A program made the position numbers and the translations under genes. Below are positions 30,246-37,985 of a DNA stretch of 64,000 bases, in pieces. Source of the DNA: Corynebacterium hindlerae (lineage in GTDB: Bacteria; Actinomycetota; Actinomycetes; Mycobacteriales; Mycobacteriaceae). The notes below the pieces were generated by a model that was not told the origin of the DNA, did not search any database, and saw only the letters and a program-made list of their open reading frames with translations. The DNA lies in NCBI RefSeq assembly GCF_014117265.1, contig NZ_CP059833.1, positions 2,573,069 to 2,637,068 of the forward strand, given 5' to 3'. The stretch's first letter is position 1. Each line of letters begins with the position of its first letter.

Positions 30246-30665
30246 TTCGTGTTTGCATTGGGGCTACCTAAAGATCGGTCCGAGTATTGCTATAGAGCTG
30301 GTCATTGGGGAGGTAGCTCCCAGTAAAGTGGATCGCGCAATGATGAACAATCTGAATATTCAGAAGCGCACATAACTGTTAATTGCGTGCCTTGCGTGGC
30401 CGGGCATGTTTCAAGGGATGTGTGTATTGATATGAGGGTTACCTAATTGTGATAACAATACCCCCAAGCTAGGGGTTTGTTGCCATCCTGAAATTTAACT
30501 AAAAAGTTACAGATTACCTGCATGTTAGTTCAATGGAACGTGAACCTTCGGGGTGACAGCTGCAAGTGTTCTGAAAATTACAGTGTTGTACACGCAAAAA
30601 GCGTCTAAGTTATATGCGTAGGTGTTGAAACAAGTCAGCACCGTTGATTAAAAGGAGATGATCCT
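30246..30665 (+). promoter_or_regulatory. Upstream region of surface protein B
   Basis: This 420-bp gap has no open frame. Its first 195 bp show nothing I recognise. From about 30443 it aligns with the upstream region of protein A, including the 5' leader and the AAAAGGAGAT ribosome binding site. It holds a TTGTAC … TTATAT promoter candidate with the -10 near 30611. Confidence 0.5.
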
Positions 30666-31445
30666 ATGAAGCGCTTTGCTAAGTCTGCTTCCGCCATCGC
30701 ACTCGCTGGCGCCATGGTCCTCGGTGCTGCACCAGCCGCTCACGCTCAGATCCCTGCCCCAGCTAGTTTTGATGCATGTGTAAACGGTGTTACCGTTAAG
30801 CTTGTCCATCAAGATGGCAAGTACAAGACTGTAGACGGTACTGCAGTATCGGATTTCCAATTTGGCAAGTGTGAAGATCAGCCAAAGCCTGAATCCAGCC
30901 TTCCTGATGTTGTTGTTTCCGCCAAGGATGCCTGCAAGTTGTCTCCATCCACCCAGGGGCAGGTAGATCGCTACAACGCTAAGAAGCCTGCTGACCGTAC
31001 CCAGGGTGAATACGCTGGCACCGTGGCCGCAGTAGAAGCTGACATTAAGCTGAATGCTGACTTGGTTTGTGATACTCCTGCTCCAATCGATCCTGACAAC
31101 GATTCTTCCGATGGCTACGGCCTTGGCCCTGCTCTGAGCGCTGCTGCTGTTTTGGGTCTTGGTGCTGCTGCTCTGTCTTCTGGTGCTAACGGCTCCTCTG
31201 AGAAGCCTGCGGAGAAGCCAGCTGAGAAGCCAGCTCCTGCTCCTGAGGCTCCAAAGGGTCCAGAAAAGGGTGTTAAGCCAGGTGCTGAGAAGGGCGTGAA
31301 GCCTGCTGCTCCTGCTGCCCAGGCTCCTGCTAAGCGCGGTATGCTCGCTCAGACCGGTGCTAACTCTGTGGCTCCTGTTGCCATCATGTTTGCACTGACC
31401 ATTGCTGGCGCTGCTGCTTTCATCCTGCGTCGTAAGTCTGCCTAA
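30666..31445 (+). CDS. LAQTG-type sortase-anchored surface protein B (paralogue of A)
   Basis: The 259-residue protein has the same signal peptide start as A (MKRFAKSASAIALAGAM). The mature domain is longer, with four cysteines (C37, C69, C86 and C137 in DLVCDTPAPIDPD). The hydrophobic segment, Pro/Lys-rich linker and LAQTG sorting signal are identical to those in A. The second half of the B domain resembles the A domain (Cys … R-rich helix … C-x-x-PIDPD). So B has an additional N-terminal part, or A has lost it. DNA identity is complete over 315 bp at the 3' end. This points to a recent duplication or to gene conversion, with divergence confined to the exposed domain. Confidence 0.85.
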   Translation: MKRFAKSASAIALAGAMVLGAAPAAHAQIPAPASFDACVNGVTVKLVHQDGKYKTVDGTAVSDFQFGKCEDQPKPESSLPDVVVSAKDACKLSPSTQGQVDRYNAKKPADRTQGEYAGTVAAVEADIKLNADLVCDTPAPIDPDNDSSDGYGLGPALSAAAVLGLGAAALSSGANGSSEKPAEKPAEKPAPAPEAPKGPEKGVKPGAEKGVKPAAPAAQAPAKRGMLAQTGANSVAPVAIMFALTIAGAAAFILRRKSA

Positions 31446-31467
31446 TAATCTTCTAGGTAGTTAGTAG

Positions 31468-31495
31468 TCCCCGTTCCCAAGTTTGGGAGCGGGGA
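31468..31495 (+). terminator. Terminator after surface protein B
   Basis: The same TCCCCGTTCCCAA … TTGGGAGCGGGGA hairpin as after protein A, 23 bases past the stop. Confidence 0.75.
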
Positions 31496-31568
31496 TTCGT
31501 GTTTGTGCACCGGGGCGTCGTTAAGCGGTGCTAATATCCCGTCAGAAGACTCAACGTAAGGTGGCGAA

Positions 31569-32543
31569 ATGCGCAAAGCTCTCGTGGCGGTGGCACTCGG
31601 TGCGTCCGCGGTAACGGTGACGGCCTGCTCCAAGGAAGTGGTAATCCCGGACGAGGTCGCCACCGGGGTAGTGCAGACCCAGGATTTCCCAACGATCAAC
31701 CCGAGCGCTCCTATCGAACTGGTCATTCCGGATGTGAACATCCGCGGTAATTTCGATGAAGAATCTTGCCGGGTGAAGAACGGGGCGATTGACCCCAAGT
31801 CCATGAGCAACGCGTGCGTCTACACCGCGCCGGACAAGCCTTACGAATTGCCTGGAACCAACTCCAAGGACCTCGTCGTGATCGCGGGCCACACCGGCGC
31901 AGGTGTCCCAGCTGTCTTCAATGATCTGTACGACGGGAAAGATGACCGACACACCATTAGTGAAGGCGCCAAGCTTTACATCCGCACCGCGGAGTCCGGC
32001 GACAAGTGGTTGGTCTACCGCGCCACCGACTTCCACTCGCCCAACAAGGACACGTTGGTTAACCAAGATGAAATCTGGGGGACCGACGCCACTCCCGGTC
32101 GCCTGCTGACCATCAGCTGTATCCAGCCCGCCAATCCGCTCGCCGATTCGGTGCGCAACGCCGTCGTCGGGTGGCAGTTCGTTGGTGTGGCTGGGGGAGA
32201 GGAAGCAGCACGCTTGTCGACGACCACCCCGGCCGCCCCAAGCACAACCCCAACTTCGTCGCCGACTCCTACTTCATCGCCGTCGCCTTCGCCTTCTCCG
32301 ACTCCTACCACGACGTCGACATCTGAGGCGCCACGTGCTCCGCTCGCTCCGCCACCGCCACCGCCACCGCCAGCGCCGGCCCCTGCTCCTGCACCAGCGC
32401 CGGCGCCTGAACCACCGGCACCACCGCCACCACCACCTGGGCCGGTGCTGCCTCCACCGCCTGAACTGCCGCCGCTTCCACCGCTGCCGCCGCTTCCACC
32501 GCTGCCGCCGTTGCTGCCACCGCCACCGCCACCGCCGGCTTAG
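31569..32543 (+). CDS. Sortase with lipoprotein signal and proline-rich C-terminal tail
   Basis: A 324-residue protein. Residues 1–20 form a lipoprotein signal peptide ending in VTAC (C20), in place of the membrane helix that normally anchors sortases. The sortase domain (about 45–208) has the catalytic H108 (IAGHTGAG), C184 (LLTISC) and R196 (SVRN), with the usual spacing. C67 and C83 could form a disulfide. Residues 218–324 are almost wholly Ser/Thr/Pro, then Pro/Ala/Leu (PPLPPLPPLPP). The ATG at 31569 follows AAGGTGG. It lies between genes for LAxTG proteins, which are its likely substrates. Class E/F assignment is tentative. Confidence 0.8.
   Translation: MRKALVAVALGASAVTVTACSKEVVIPDEVATGVVQTQDFPTINPSAPIELVIPDVNIRGNFDEESCRVKNGAIDPKSMSNACVYTAPDKPYELPGTNSKDLVVIAGHTGAGVPAVFNDLYDGKDDRHTISEGAKLYIRTAESGDKWLVYRATDFHSPNKDTLVNQDEIWGTDATPGRLLTISCIQPANPLADSVRNAVVGWQFVGVAGGEEAARLSTTTPAAPSTTPTSSPTPTSSPSPSPSPTPTTTSTSEAPRAPLAPPPPPPPPAPAPAPAPAPAPEPPAPPPPPPGPVLPPPPELPPLPPLPPLPPLPPLLPPPPPPPA
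32469..32504 (+). repeat. 18-bp tandem repeat in the sortase tail
   Basis: Two exact copies of CCGCCGCTTCCACCGCTG (32469-32486 and 32487-32504) encode PPLPPL twice, with a degenerate third copy behind. Slippage would change the tail length in frame. Confidence 0.7.
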
Positions 32544-32570
32544 TTTTCGGCCTCCGCGCTTCTATAACGT

Positions 32571-32611
32571 CCACCTACCCCCGAAATGGGGTGGGTGGAT
32601 TTTCTATTTTT
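32571..32611 (+). terminator. Terminator after the sortase gene
   Basis: CCACCTACCCC pairs with GGGGTGGGTGG around GAAAT and is followed by ATTTTCTATTTTTAT. It is a strong intrinsic terminator. Confidence 0.88.
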
Positions 32612-32713
32612 ATGGCATTCACCTGGGCTTTGGTGCGAATGATGTCAATGTGAAATTTGTGACTAACGAGGTTTAAGTTTCCAAAGTGGCTTAAGTGGTG
32701 AATGATGGTCGTA

Positions 32714-32731
32714 TGTGAGCACGTGTTCACA
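32714..32731. promoter_or_regulatory. 18-bp palindrome upstream of surface protein C
   Basis: TGTGAGCACGTGTTCACA is palindromic except for one pair and lies about 70 bp before the start of protein C. The spacing between TGTGA and TCACA is eight bases, so it is not a standard six-base-spaced CRP/GlxR site. The regulator is unknown. Confidence 0.4.
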
Positions 32732-32799
32732 CATGGCTGGGACGACTCGGTACGCCAGTGATGACCAACACTTGTAATTTCTTTTTTAGAAGGATTGTT

Positions 32800-33786
32800 A
32801 TGAAGCGTTTTGCTACTTCTGTAACCGCTCTGGCACTTGCAGGCGCGATGTCTCTTACTTTCGTTCCAGCTGCCAGCGCACAGTCCACCGCGACGAGCTC
32901 TGGTTACTCCATTGAGTCCATCGCCGGCTCCATGGCACAGTTCTACAAACTTTCTGGCGGGCTTCAGGCAGAGATCCGTGAAGCCCTGGAAAAGGGCGAT
33001 GTACTTAAGCTGGTCGAACTTAAGGCCCGCGCAGACGCTGAGCTCGCAGGCCAGACCGGCGCAAATGCAACGGGCAACGCCGCACTCAACGCTCTTTCTT
33101 CTCCAGCAACCGCTCCTCAGACCGAGGTACGCACCGATGGGAAAATCGAACGCACCATCACCGGTGGTACCAACGCTGCCGGGAACCTTGGTTCTTCTGC
33201 TCCACAGACCGAGGTGCGCACCGACGGTAAGATCGAACGCACCATCACCGGTGGCACTAACACTGCCGGGAACATGGGCTCCTCCGTGCCAAAGGTAGAC
33301 GTGCCAAACGTCGACATTAACGCCGTTACCGGTTCCTCTGGCACCACCACCAACACCACTACCACTACCGACACCAACCGGAGCCTGAACCTGACCGCAG
33401 GTTCCTCCGAAGACGGTGGTCTGAATGTTCGCACCATCCTAGGAATCACTGGCCTGACTCTGGCTGGCCTGTCCTTCGGTAGCATGCTCTCCTCTGAGGG
33501 GGGCGCAAACCTCGGTTCTTCCTCCAACACCAACACCGAGAAGAAGGAAACCGGTGGCAATGGTGGCCGCGTCGGTGGCGAAGTTGCCGCGGGTCATGGC
33601 GGAAACCAGGGCAAGGCCGGCGAAGTTGCCGCAGGTCACCCAAAGAAGGGCGATGTTGCCGCTGGCAAGCGAGGCGTCTTGGCTGCAACCGGTAACAACA
33701 CCGCTGCACGCGCACTTGCTGCCGTTCTCTTCCTGCTGGTTGTAAGTGCAGCGGGTGTGGTAGTTCGCCGCAAGTTTGCTTCCTAA
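32800..33786 (+). CDS. LAATG-type sortase-anchored surface protein C
   Basis: The 328-residue protein has the same signal-peptide type as A and B (MKRFATSVTALALAGAM … ASA-Q). A short helical domain (about 35–85) follows, then two exact-register 29-residue repeats (APQTEVRTDGKIERTITGG…). Next come a Thr/Asn-rich stretch, a hydrophobic segment (about 212–232), Gly-rich repeats with GEVAAGH, and a LAATG sorting signal with helix and RRKFAS tail. The order signal–domain–internal hydrophobic segment–linker–LAxTG is shared with A and B. The mature domains are unrelated. The ATG at 32800 follows AGAAGGA. It is the likely third substrate of the adjacent sortase. Confidence 0.85.
   Translation: MKRFATSVTALALAGAMSLTFVPAASAQSTATSSGYSIESIAGSMAQFYKLSGGLQAEIREALEKGDVLKLVELKARADAELAGQTGANATGNAALNALSSPATAPQTEVRTDGKIERTITGGTNAAGNLGSSAPQTEVRTDGKIERTITGGTNTAGNMGSSVPKVDVPNVDINAVTGSSGTTTNTTTTTDTNRSLNLTAGSSEDGGLNVRTILGITGLTLAGLSFGSMLSSEGGANLGSSSNTNTEKKETGGNGGRVGGEVAAGHGGNQGKAGEVAAGHPKKGDVAAGKRGVLAATGNNTAARALAAVLFLLVVSAAGVVVRRKFAS
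33112..33285 (+). repeat. Tandem 87-bp coding repeat in surface protein C
   Basis: Two units, 33112-33198 and 33199-33285, encode 29 residues each and differ at a few positions. They suggest length variation of the exposed part by in-frame recombination. Confidence 0.8.
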
Positions 33787-33815
33787 GGTTTTAACTGCAA
33801 AGGTTCCAGTTTTCA

Positions 33816-33853
33816 TCCCGCCATCCGACGACGTTGCTCGGGTGGCGGGATTT
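33816..33853 (+). terminator. Terminator after surface protein C
   Basis: TCCCGCCATCCGA pairs with TCGGGTGGCGGGA (13 bp with one wobble), followed by TTT, about 30 bases past the stop. Confidence 0.75.
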
Positions 33854-33882
33854 GCTGATCTTGGGGTGGTTATGCGTTTGCC

Positions 33883-33956
33883 CCCCGACATTACCCTCCC
33901 GAAGTTCGGGCTCATTGGGGTGTTTTTGGGGCAACCTCGGGGGCGTAATGTCGGGG
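33883..33956. repeat. 74-bp palindromic element, family A, copy 1
   Basis: The element runs from CCCCGACATTAC to GTAATGTCGGGG, a perfect 12-bp terminal inverted repeat, and holds an inner CCCGAAGTTCGGG palindrome. It is identical over 74 bp to copy 2 at 34101. Degenerate end fragments (GAATGTCGGGG) follow at about 33972. Confidence 0.9.
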
Positions 33957-34024
33957 CCAACGTTGCAGGGCCCGAATGTCGGGGCCAACGCGCAGGCCGT
34001 GATGTCGGATCCGTGAACCTTGCC

Positions 34025-34100
34025 GCCACAGCATTCCCAACCGTTTCACTGGCCTCAGCCTTTTCGGTGTTGGGGCGCGGTTAAGGCTGCTTTATCTTCT
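34025..34100. repeat. 76-bp flank shared by family A copies 2 and 4
   Basis: These bases align without gaps to 54081-54156, the same distance in front of copy 4, at roughly three-quarters identity (for example GCCTCAG and GTTGGGGCG / GCTGCTT). Copies 1 and 3 lack it. No protein is evident. Confidence 0.6.
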
Positions 34101-34174
34101 CCCCGACATTACCCTCCCGAAGTTCGGGCTCATTGGGGTGTTTTTGGGGCAACCTCGGGGGCGTAATGTCGGGG
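34101..34174. repeat. 74-bp palindromic element, family A, copy 2
   Basis: Identical to copy 1, with the same 12-bp terminal inverted repeat. The identity continues for about 16 bp downstream (CCAACGTTGCAGGGCC). More broken ends (AATGTCGGGGGCGTAACG) lie at about 34204-34230. The whole 33787–34295 gap holds only repeats and a terminator. Confidence 0.9.
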
Positions 34175-34295
34175 CCAACGTTGCAGGGCCACATTTTCAG
34201 GGCAATGTCGGGGGCGTAACGTCGGGGCCCAGCCAAACCCACAGCAATCTAGGCGGCCAACGCGCGGGCACGCAGGCTCCCATTAAACAGCGCGG

Positions 34296-34967
34296 TTAAA
34301 ACATCGCCACCTTGATGGCCATGTACACCATGATGAAGCCGATCGCGACGTTAACGATGCTCCAGATGCGTGGCTGCTGGAGCATAGCGGCGCCCTTGAT
34401 GGACAGGAATCCGATGGTGGGGAACCAGAGGGCGCTGGCGGCGAGGGCGCCGGCGGCGAAGTACCAGCGCATGATGTCGCCGTGTTGGTTGGCGATGCCT
34501 CCGAGCATCACTAGGGCGTCAATGTAGGCGGCTGGGTTGAGCCACGTGAAAGCTAGCGCGGTCAGCACGGGTTTGTGCCATGAGGTGCGCGCCTGCGCCT
34601 TGACGCGGGTTTTGAGGGTGGTCGTCGTGAAGCTGCCTGCGGACGCTGCTTGTTCCGGCGCTGTTTCGGCGATGACTTCGGTGTCACGCTGGCGGGTGGC
34701 GTCTCTGAAGCAGGTGAATGCGAAGTAGCTGAGATACACCACGCCGAACCATTTGAGCACAGTGAGGAAGAGCGGGGCGCGTTCGATGAGGACGCCGACG
34801 CCGAGGGTGCCGCCGAGGATGAGGAGGATGTCGGAAAGCATGCAGACGAGTAGGATCGCCCCGACATGTTCGCGTTTCATCCCTTGCTTAATAATGAGGG
34901 CGTTCTGGGGGCCGATAGCGACAATGAGAGAAAGGCCGATCACTAATCCACTCAGTACTACGCTCAT
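34296..34967 (-). CDS. lysE: LysE-family basic amino acid exporter
   Basis: A 223-residue membrane protein with about six helices. The N-terminal signature VAIGPQNALIIKQGMKREH matches Corynebacterium glutamicum LysE closely, as does TWLNPAAYIDALVMLGGI. It exports L-lysine and L-arginine when these accumulate. A charged central loop (residues about 90–130) separates the two halves. The ATG at 34967 starts the conserved block. It is divergent from lysG, its activator, the classic arrangement. The 126-bp gap between them should hold the LysG site. Confidence 0.92.
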   Translation of the reverse strand: MSVVLSGLVIGLSLIVAIGPQNALIIKQGMKREHVGAILLVCMLSDILLILGGTLGVGVLIERAPLFLTVLKWFGVVYLSYFAFTCFRDATRQRDTEVIAETAPEQAASAGSFTTTTLKTRVKAQARTSWHKPVLTALAFTWLNPAAYIDALVMLGGIANQHGDIMRWYFAAGALAASALWFPTIGFLSIKGAAMLQQPRIWSIVNVAIGFIMVYMAIKVAMF

Positions 34968-35093
34968 GCCCTATATTGTGACCGAAAAGTCATGTGAAGC
35001 AAAATTAACGAGCTGAAAAAGTGAGAAATATACCTAAAGTTCATCTGCGCGAATGCTTGTAAAAAAGCAATAACGGTGGGTTAGAATTGCTTC
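34968..35093. promoter_or_regulatory. lysE–lysG divergent promoter region
   Basis: A 126-bp AT-rich gap between divergent lysE and lysG. By analogy with C. glutamicum it should contain the LysG binding site and both promoters. I could not pick out a specific operator with confidence. Confidence 0.5.
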
Positions 35094-35963
35094 ATGAACC
35101 AAAATCACCTCACGACGCTGCTCGCTGTCCTCGACGAAGGCAGCTTTGAAGGTGCTGCCGAGGCTCTTCACATCACCCCGAGCGCCGTGAGTCAACGAAT
35201 CAAAGCGCTCGAATCGGACATGGGGCGCGTCCTCATCCGCCGCACCAGCCCCGTCGCGGCCACCGACGCCGGAGAAATCCTCGCCCAAGCCGCCCGGCGC
35301 ATGGCGCTCCTCCAAGCGGAAACCGACGTCGCGCTCGAGCGGAGCATCGCCCGAGTGCCACTGTCCGTCGCCATCAACGCAGACTCCCTCGCAACGTGGT
35401 TCCCCGACGTTTTCGCCGACGTTGCCACCTGGAAACACGCCACCCTCCAGGTGCGCATCGAGGACGAGGCACACTCCCTCTCCCTTCTTCGCCGCGGCGA
35501 CTGTCTCGGCGCCGTCACCACAGAAGCCAATCCCGTTTCCGGCTGCGACGTCCGCGAACTCGGCATCATGCGGTACCGCGCGGTAGCAGCGCCCCGCCTG
35601 CGCGACGACTACCTCAAGGGCGGCGCCATCGACTGGGCAGAAATGCCCGTCCTGCGCTACGGGCCCCACGACGCACTCCAAGACATGGACTGGCACGGCC
35701 GCCTACCGGAACGCCCCCGGGAACGGCGCATCTCCCAAATCCCATCCTCCGAGGCCTTCCTCGAAGCGGTGCGTGCCGGCCTCGGCTGGGCTTTCGTCGC
35801 TGACCTACAAAGTCAACCGCTGCTCGATTCCGGCGAGCTGGTGCTGCTTGACGACGCCGTCGTGGACGTCCCGCTCTATTGGCAACACTGGCGTCTGCAA
35901 TCGTCCATGCTCGGCAGCCTCACCACCTCCGTCGTGGCTGCAGCCAACGAGCACCTGCTTTAG
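35094..35963 (+). CDS. lysG: LysR-type regulator LysG (ArgP family)
   Basis: The 289-residue LysR-type protein has an N-terminal winged helix (residues 3–62: HLTTLLAVLDEGSFEGAAEALHI and PSAVSQRIKALE). The C-terminal effector domain resembles LysG/ArgP proteins. It activates lysE when Lys, Arg or His build up in the cell. The ATG at 35094 begins the conserved domain. It is divergent from lysE. It converges on the hydroquinone-reductase-like gene, with an overlap of 4 bp at the ends. Confidence 0.9.
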   Translation: MNQNHLTTLLAVLDEGSFEGAAEALHITPSAVSQRIKALESDMGRVLIRRTSPVAATDAGEILAQAARRMALLQAETDVALERSIARVPLSVAINADSLATWFPDVFADVATWKHATLQVRIEDEAHSLSLLRRGDCLGAVTTEANPVSGCDVRELGIMRYRAVAAPRLRDDYLKGGAIDWAEMPVLRYGPHDALQDMDWHGRLPERPRERRISQIPSSEAFLEAVRAGLGWAFVADLQSQPLLDSGELVLLDDAVVDVPLYWQHWRLQSSMLGSLTTSVVAAANEHLL

Positions 35964-36976
35964 CTCGTCGGCGGGGTAGCGCCCGGCCCGAACGGGCTGC
36001 CGCCGAGCCGCTCCCGACCATGTGGTGAGATGAGATCCGACATGTCAGGACCCACCGGCACGATCTGCGTCGGATTAATCTCTGCGTGCGTAATGAAGTA
36101 ATGCTCCTTGACCTGCTGCAGGTCGGTGGTGTCACCGAAGCCCGGCGTCTGGTACAGATCGCGCAGGTAGCCCCACAGGTTGGGCATGTCCTTGATCCGG
36201 TTGCGGCTGCACTTAAAGTGCGAGTAGTAGCAGACGTCGAAACGGATCAGCGTGGGGTAGAGGCGGATATCGGCTTCCGTGATATGGCCCCCGACCAAAT
36301 ATCGTCGGGTGCTGAGGTGGTCCTCGAGCCAATCCAGGGCGTCGAAAAGCTGCTCGTGGGCGGCCTCGTACGCCTCCTGGCTCGCGGCGAACCCGCAGCG
36401 GTATACCCCGTTGTTGACGTCCTTAAACACCCGCGCGTTGATCTCGTCGATCTCATCGCGCAGCTGAACCGGGTAGAGGTCCGGGGCGCCCGCACGGTGG
36501 AACGCCGTCCACTCCGTAGCGAATTCCAGTGTGATCGAAGGATAGTCATTCGTCACCACCGACTTGCTAGCAACATCGACGATCGCTGGCACAGTAATAC
36601 CCCGCGGATAATCAGGGAAACGATTGAAATACGCCTCCTGGAGGCGCCGGATACCCAGCACCGGGTCTACACCACCCGGATCAAGGTCATAATTCCAGGA
36701 GCGGACGTCGTGAGTAGGCGCCGCCAAACTCAACGAGATAACATCCTCCAAGCCCAGCAGGCGACGGGAAATGATCGTGCGATGTGCCCACGGGCACGCC
36801 CGAGCAGCCATGAGCCGATACCGGCCCGCCTCCACCGGCCAATGGAAGGTGCCGTCGGGCTGTTCGGTGACCTCTGAGACAGAACTGACAATGCGGTCAG
36901 TGATGTAGTTGGTGTCCCGGATGAACTCGCCCTCCTTCGCCGCATTCTGCGGCGGCCCGGCCCAAACCTCGGTCAT
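35960..36976 (-). CDS. Glutathionyl-hydroquinone reductase-like protein (Xi-class GST)
   Basis: The 338-residue protein has the thioredoxin-like domain with the CPWA active site (ARACPWAHR, about residue 61) and the helical GST C-terminal domain with ITEADIRLYPTLIRFD. Members reduce glutathionyl-hydroquinones. Corynebacteria use mycothiol instead of glutathione, so a mycothiolated substrate is more likely. The ATG at 36976 is used, with GGAGAG about 11 bases upstream. A TTG two codons earlier is also possible. It converges with lysG. Confidence 0.88.
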   Translation of the reverse strand: MTEVWAGPPQNAAKEGEFIRDTNYITDRIVSSVSEVTEQPDGTFHWPVEAGRYRLMAARACPWAHRTIISRRLLGLEDVISLSLAAPTHDVRSWNYDLDPGGVDPVLGIRRLQEAYFNRFPDYPRGITVPAIVDVASKSVVTNDYPSITLEFATEWTAFHRAGAPDLYPVQLRDEIDEINARVFKDVNNGVYRCGFAASQEAYEAAHEQLFDALDWLEDHLSTRRYLVGGHITEADIRLYPTLIRFDVCYYSHFKCSRNRIKDMPNLWGYLRDLYQTPGFGDTTDLQQVKEHYFITHAEINPTQIVPVGPDMSDLISPHGRERLGGSPFGPGATPPTS

Positions 36977-37106
36977 AGTCAATCACACTCTCCATTCTGT
37001 AGATATGTCAACAATAGGGGGTGTGGGAGGGAAAGGCAAGCAAGTCGTTATCAAAAGTGCCGTGTTTGTCGCTGCGAAAGCGAAAGTGCTGACTTACGCT
37101 TGTGCC

Positions 37107-37985
37107 ATGGCTAACAACGAACAACCCAACCTTGATGACCTCGACGGGCTCGCAGACGTGCCCACCTACCAACCAGAACACAAAAAATCCGGCTCGGATA
37201 AGCTCTACGAACGCTACGGTCGGCCGGCTCCACAAAATATCGCAGCGACCAAACCTGAACAGGAAGCGGAGCCAAAAATGGCCACTCCAGAACCTACACA
37301 GAACCTGTACAAGATCAGCTCCGACCCAGAGCCCACCGCCTCCTTCGATGCACCCACCACGGACAAACCGCTGTACCGATCGCCATTTAGCAACAACTCC
37401 GTAGCGGACGATCCTTACGTGGCCCCTGCTGAAACCGCTGAATCTACCCCGGTAACAAACGAGGTCGATGCCCGCCGTGGCACCATCGACTTCGGTCTGA
37501 TGATTATCCGCGTGGTCATCGGTGCGCTGCTGCTGCTCATGGGCCTGCGAACCTTCTTCGAATTAGGTGGCGCCCCAGGAATCACCGGACTGCAAAGCCA
37601 ATTCAGCGACTACGCCCTCGGTGGAATCCTTGCTATTGCAGTGCCAACCCTGCAGCTCATCGCTGGTGTCTTCCTGCTCCTCGGCCTGCTGACCCCGGTC
37701 GCGGCCTCTATTGCTACCGCCGTCACCGGCTTCGGGGCAGTCCACGCTCTGGCACAAGCCGATGGCATTAACGTGTTCTACCCGGAAACTAGCCTTACCC
37801 TTTCGGCGTTGCTCGCTGCGATTGCGCTTGGTCTACAGTTCACCGGGCCAGGCAAACTGTCCTTTGACGTGGCACGCAGCTGGGCTAGGCGCCCGTTGGC
37901 CTCCTCCTGGATCTGGGCGATCGTCGGCATCGCGGGCGCCGTAGCACTCTGGTGGTTCGGAGCTGGGGTTAATCCGCTGAATTAA
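37107..37985 (+). CDS. DoxX-family membrane protein with long cytoplasmic N-terminus
   Basis: A 292-residue protein. Residues 1–125 are polar and acidic/proline-rich, with no clear fold. Residues 130–285 hold four to five helices of the DoxX family (GTIDFGLMIIRVVIGALLLLMG … PTLQLIAGVFLLLGLLTPVAA). DoxX proteins have been tied to redox balance and membrane oxidase complexes. The ATG at 37107 starts the conserved acidic region, and 66 open codons upstream look non-coding. It converges with the mannosyltransferase gene, overlapping by 17 bp. Confidence 0.85.
   Translation: MANNEQPNLDDLDGLADVPTYQPEHKKSGSDKLYERYGRPAPQNIAATKPEQEAEPKMATPEPTQNLYKISSDPEPTASFDAPTTDKPLYRSPFSNNSVADDPYVAPAETAESTPVTNEVDARRGTIDFGLMIIRVVIGALLLLMGLRTFFELGGAPGITGLQSQFSDYALGGILAIAVPTLQLIAGVFLLLGLLTPVAASIATAVTGFGAVHALAQADGINVFYPETSLTLSALLAAIALGLQFTGPGKLSFDVARSWARRPLASSWIWAIVGIAGAVALWWFGAGVNPLN

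Noticed and set aside
32182..32676. Long His/Arg/Leu-rich open frame on the plus strand
   Set aside because: It is a frame-shadow of the proline-rich sortase tail. Its composition comes from CCN repeats, and it runs into the terminator.
32714..32731. GlxR (CRP-type) site
   Set aside because: The TGTGA and TCACA halves are eight bases apart instead of six. Reported only as an unassigned palindrome.
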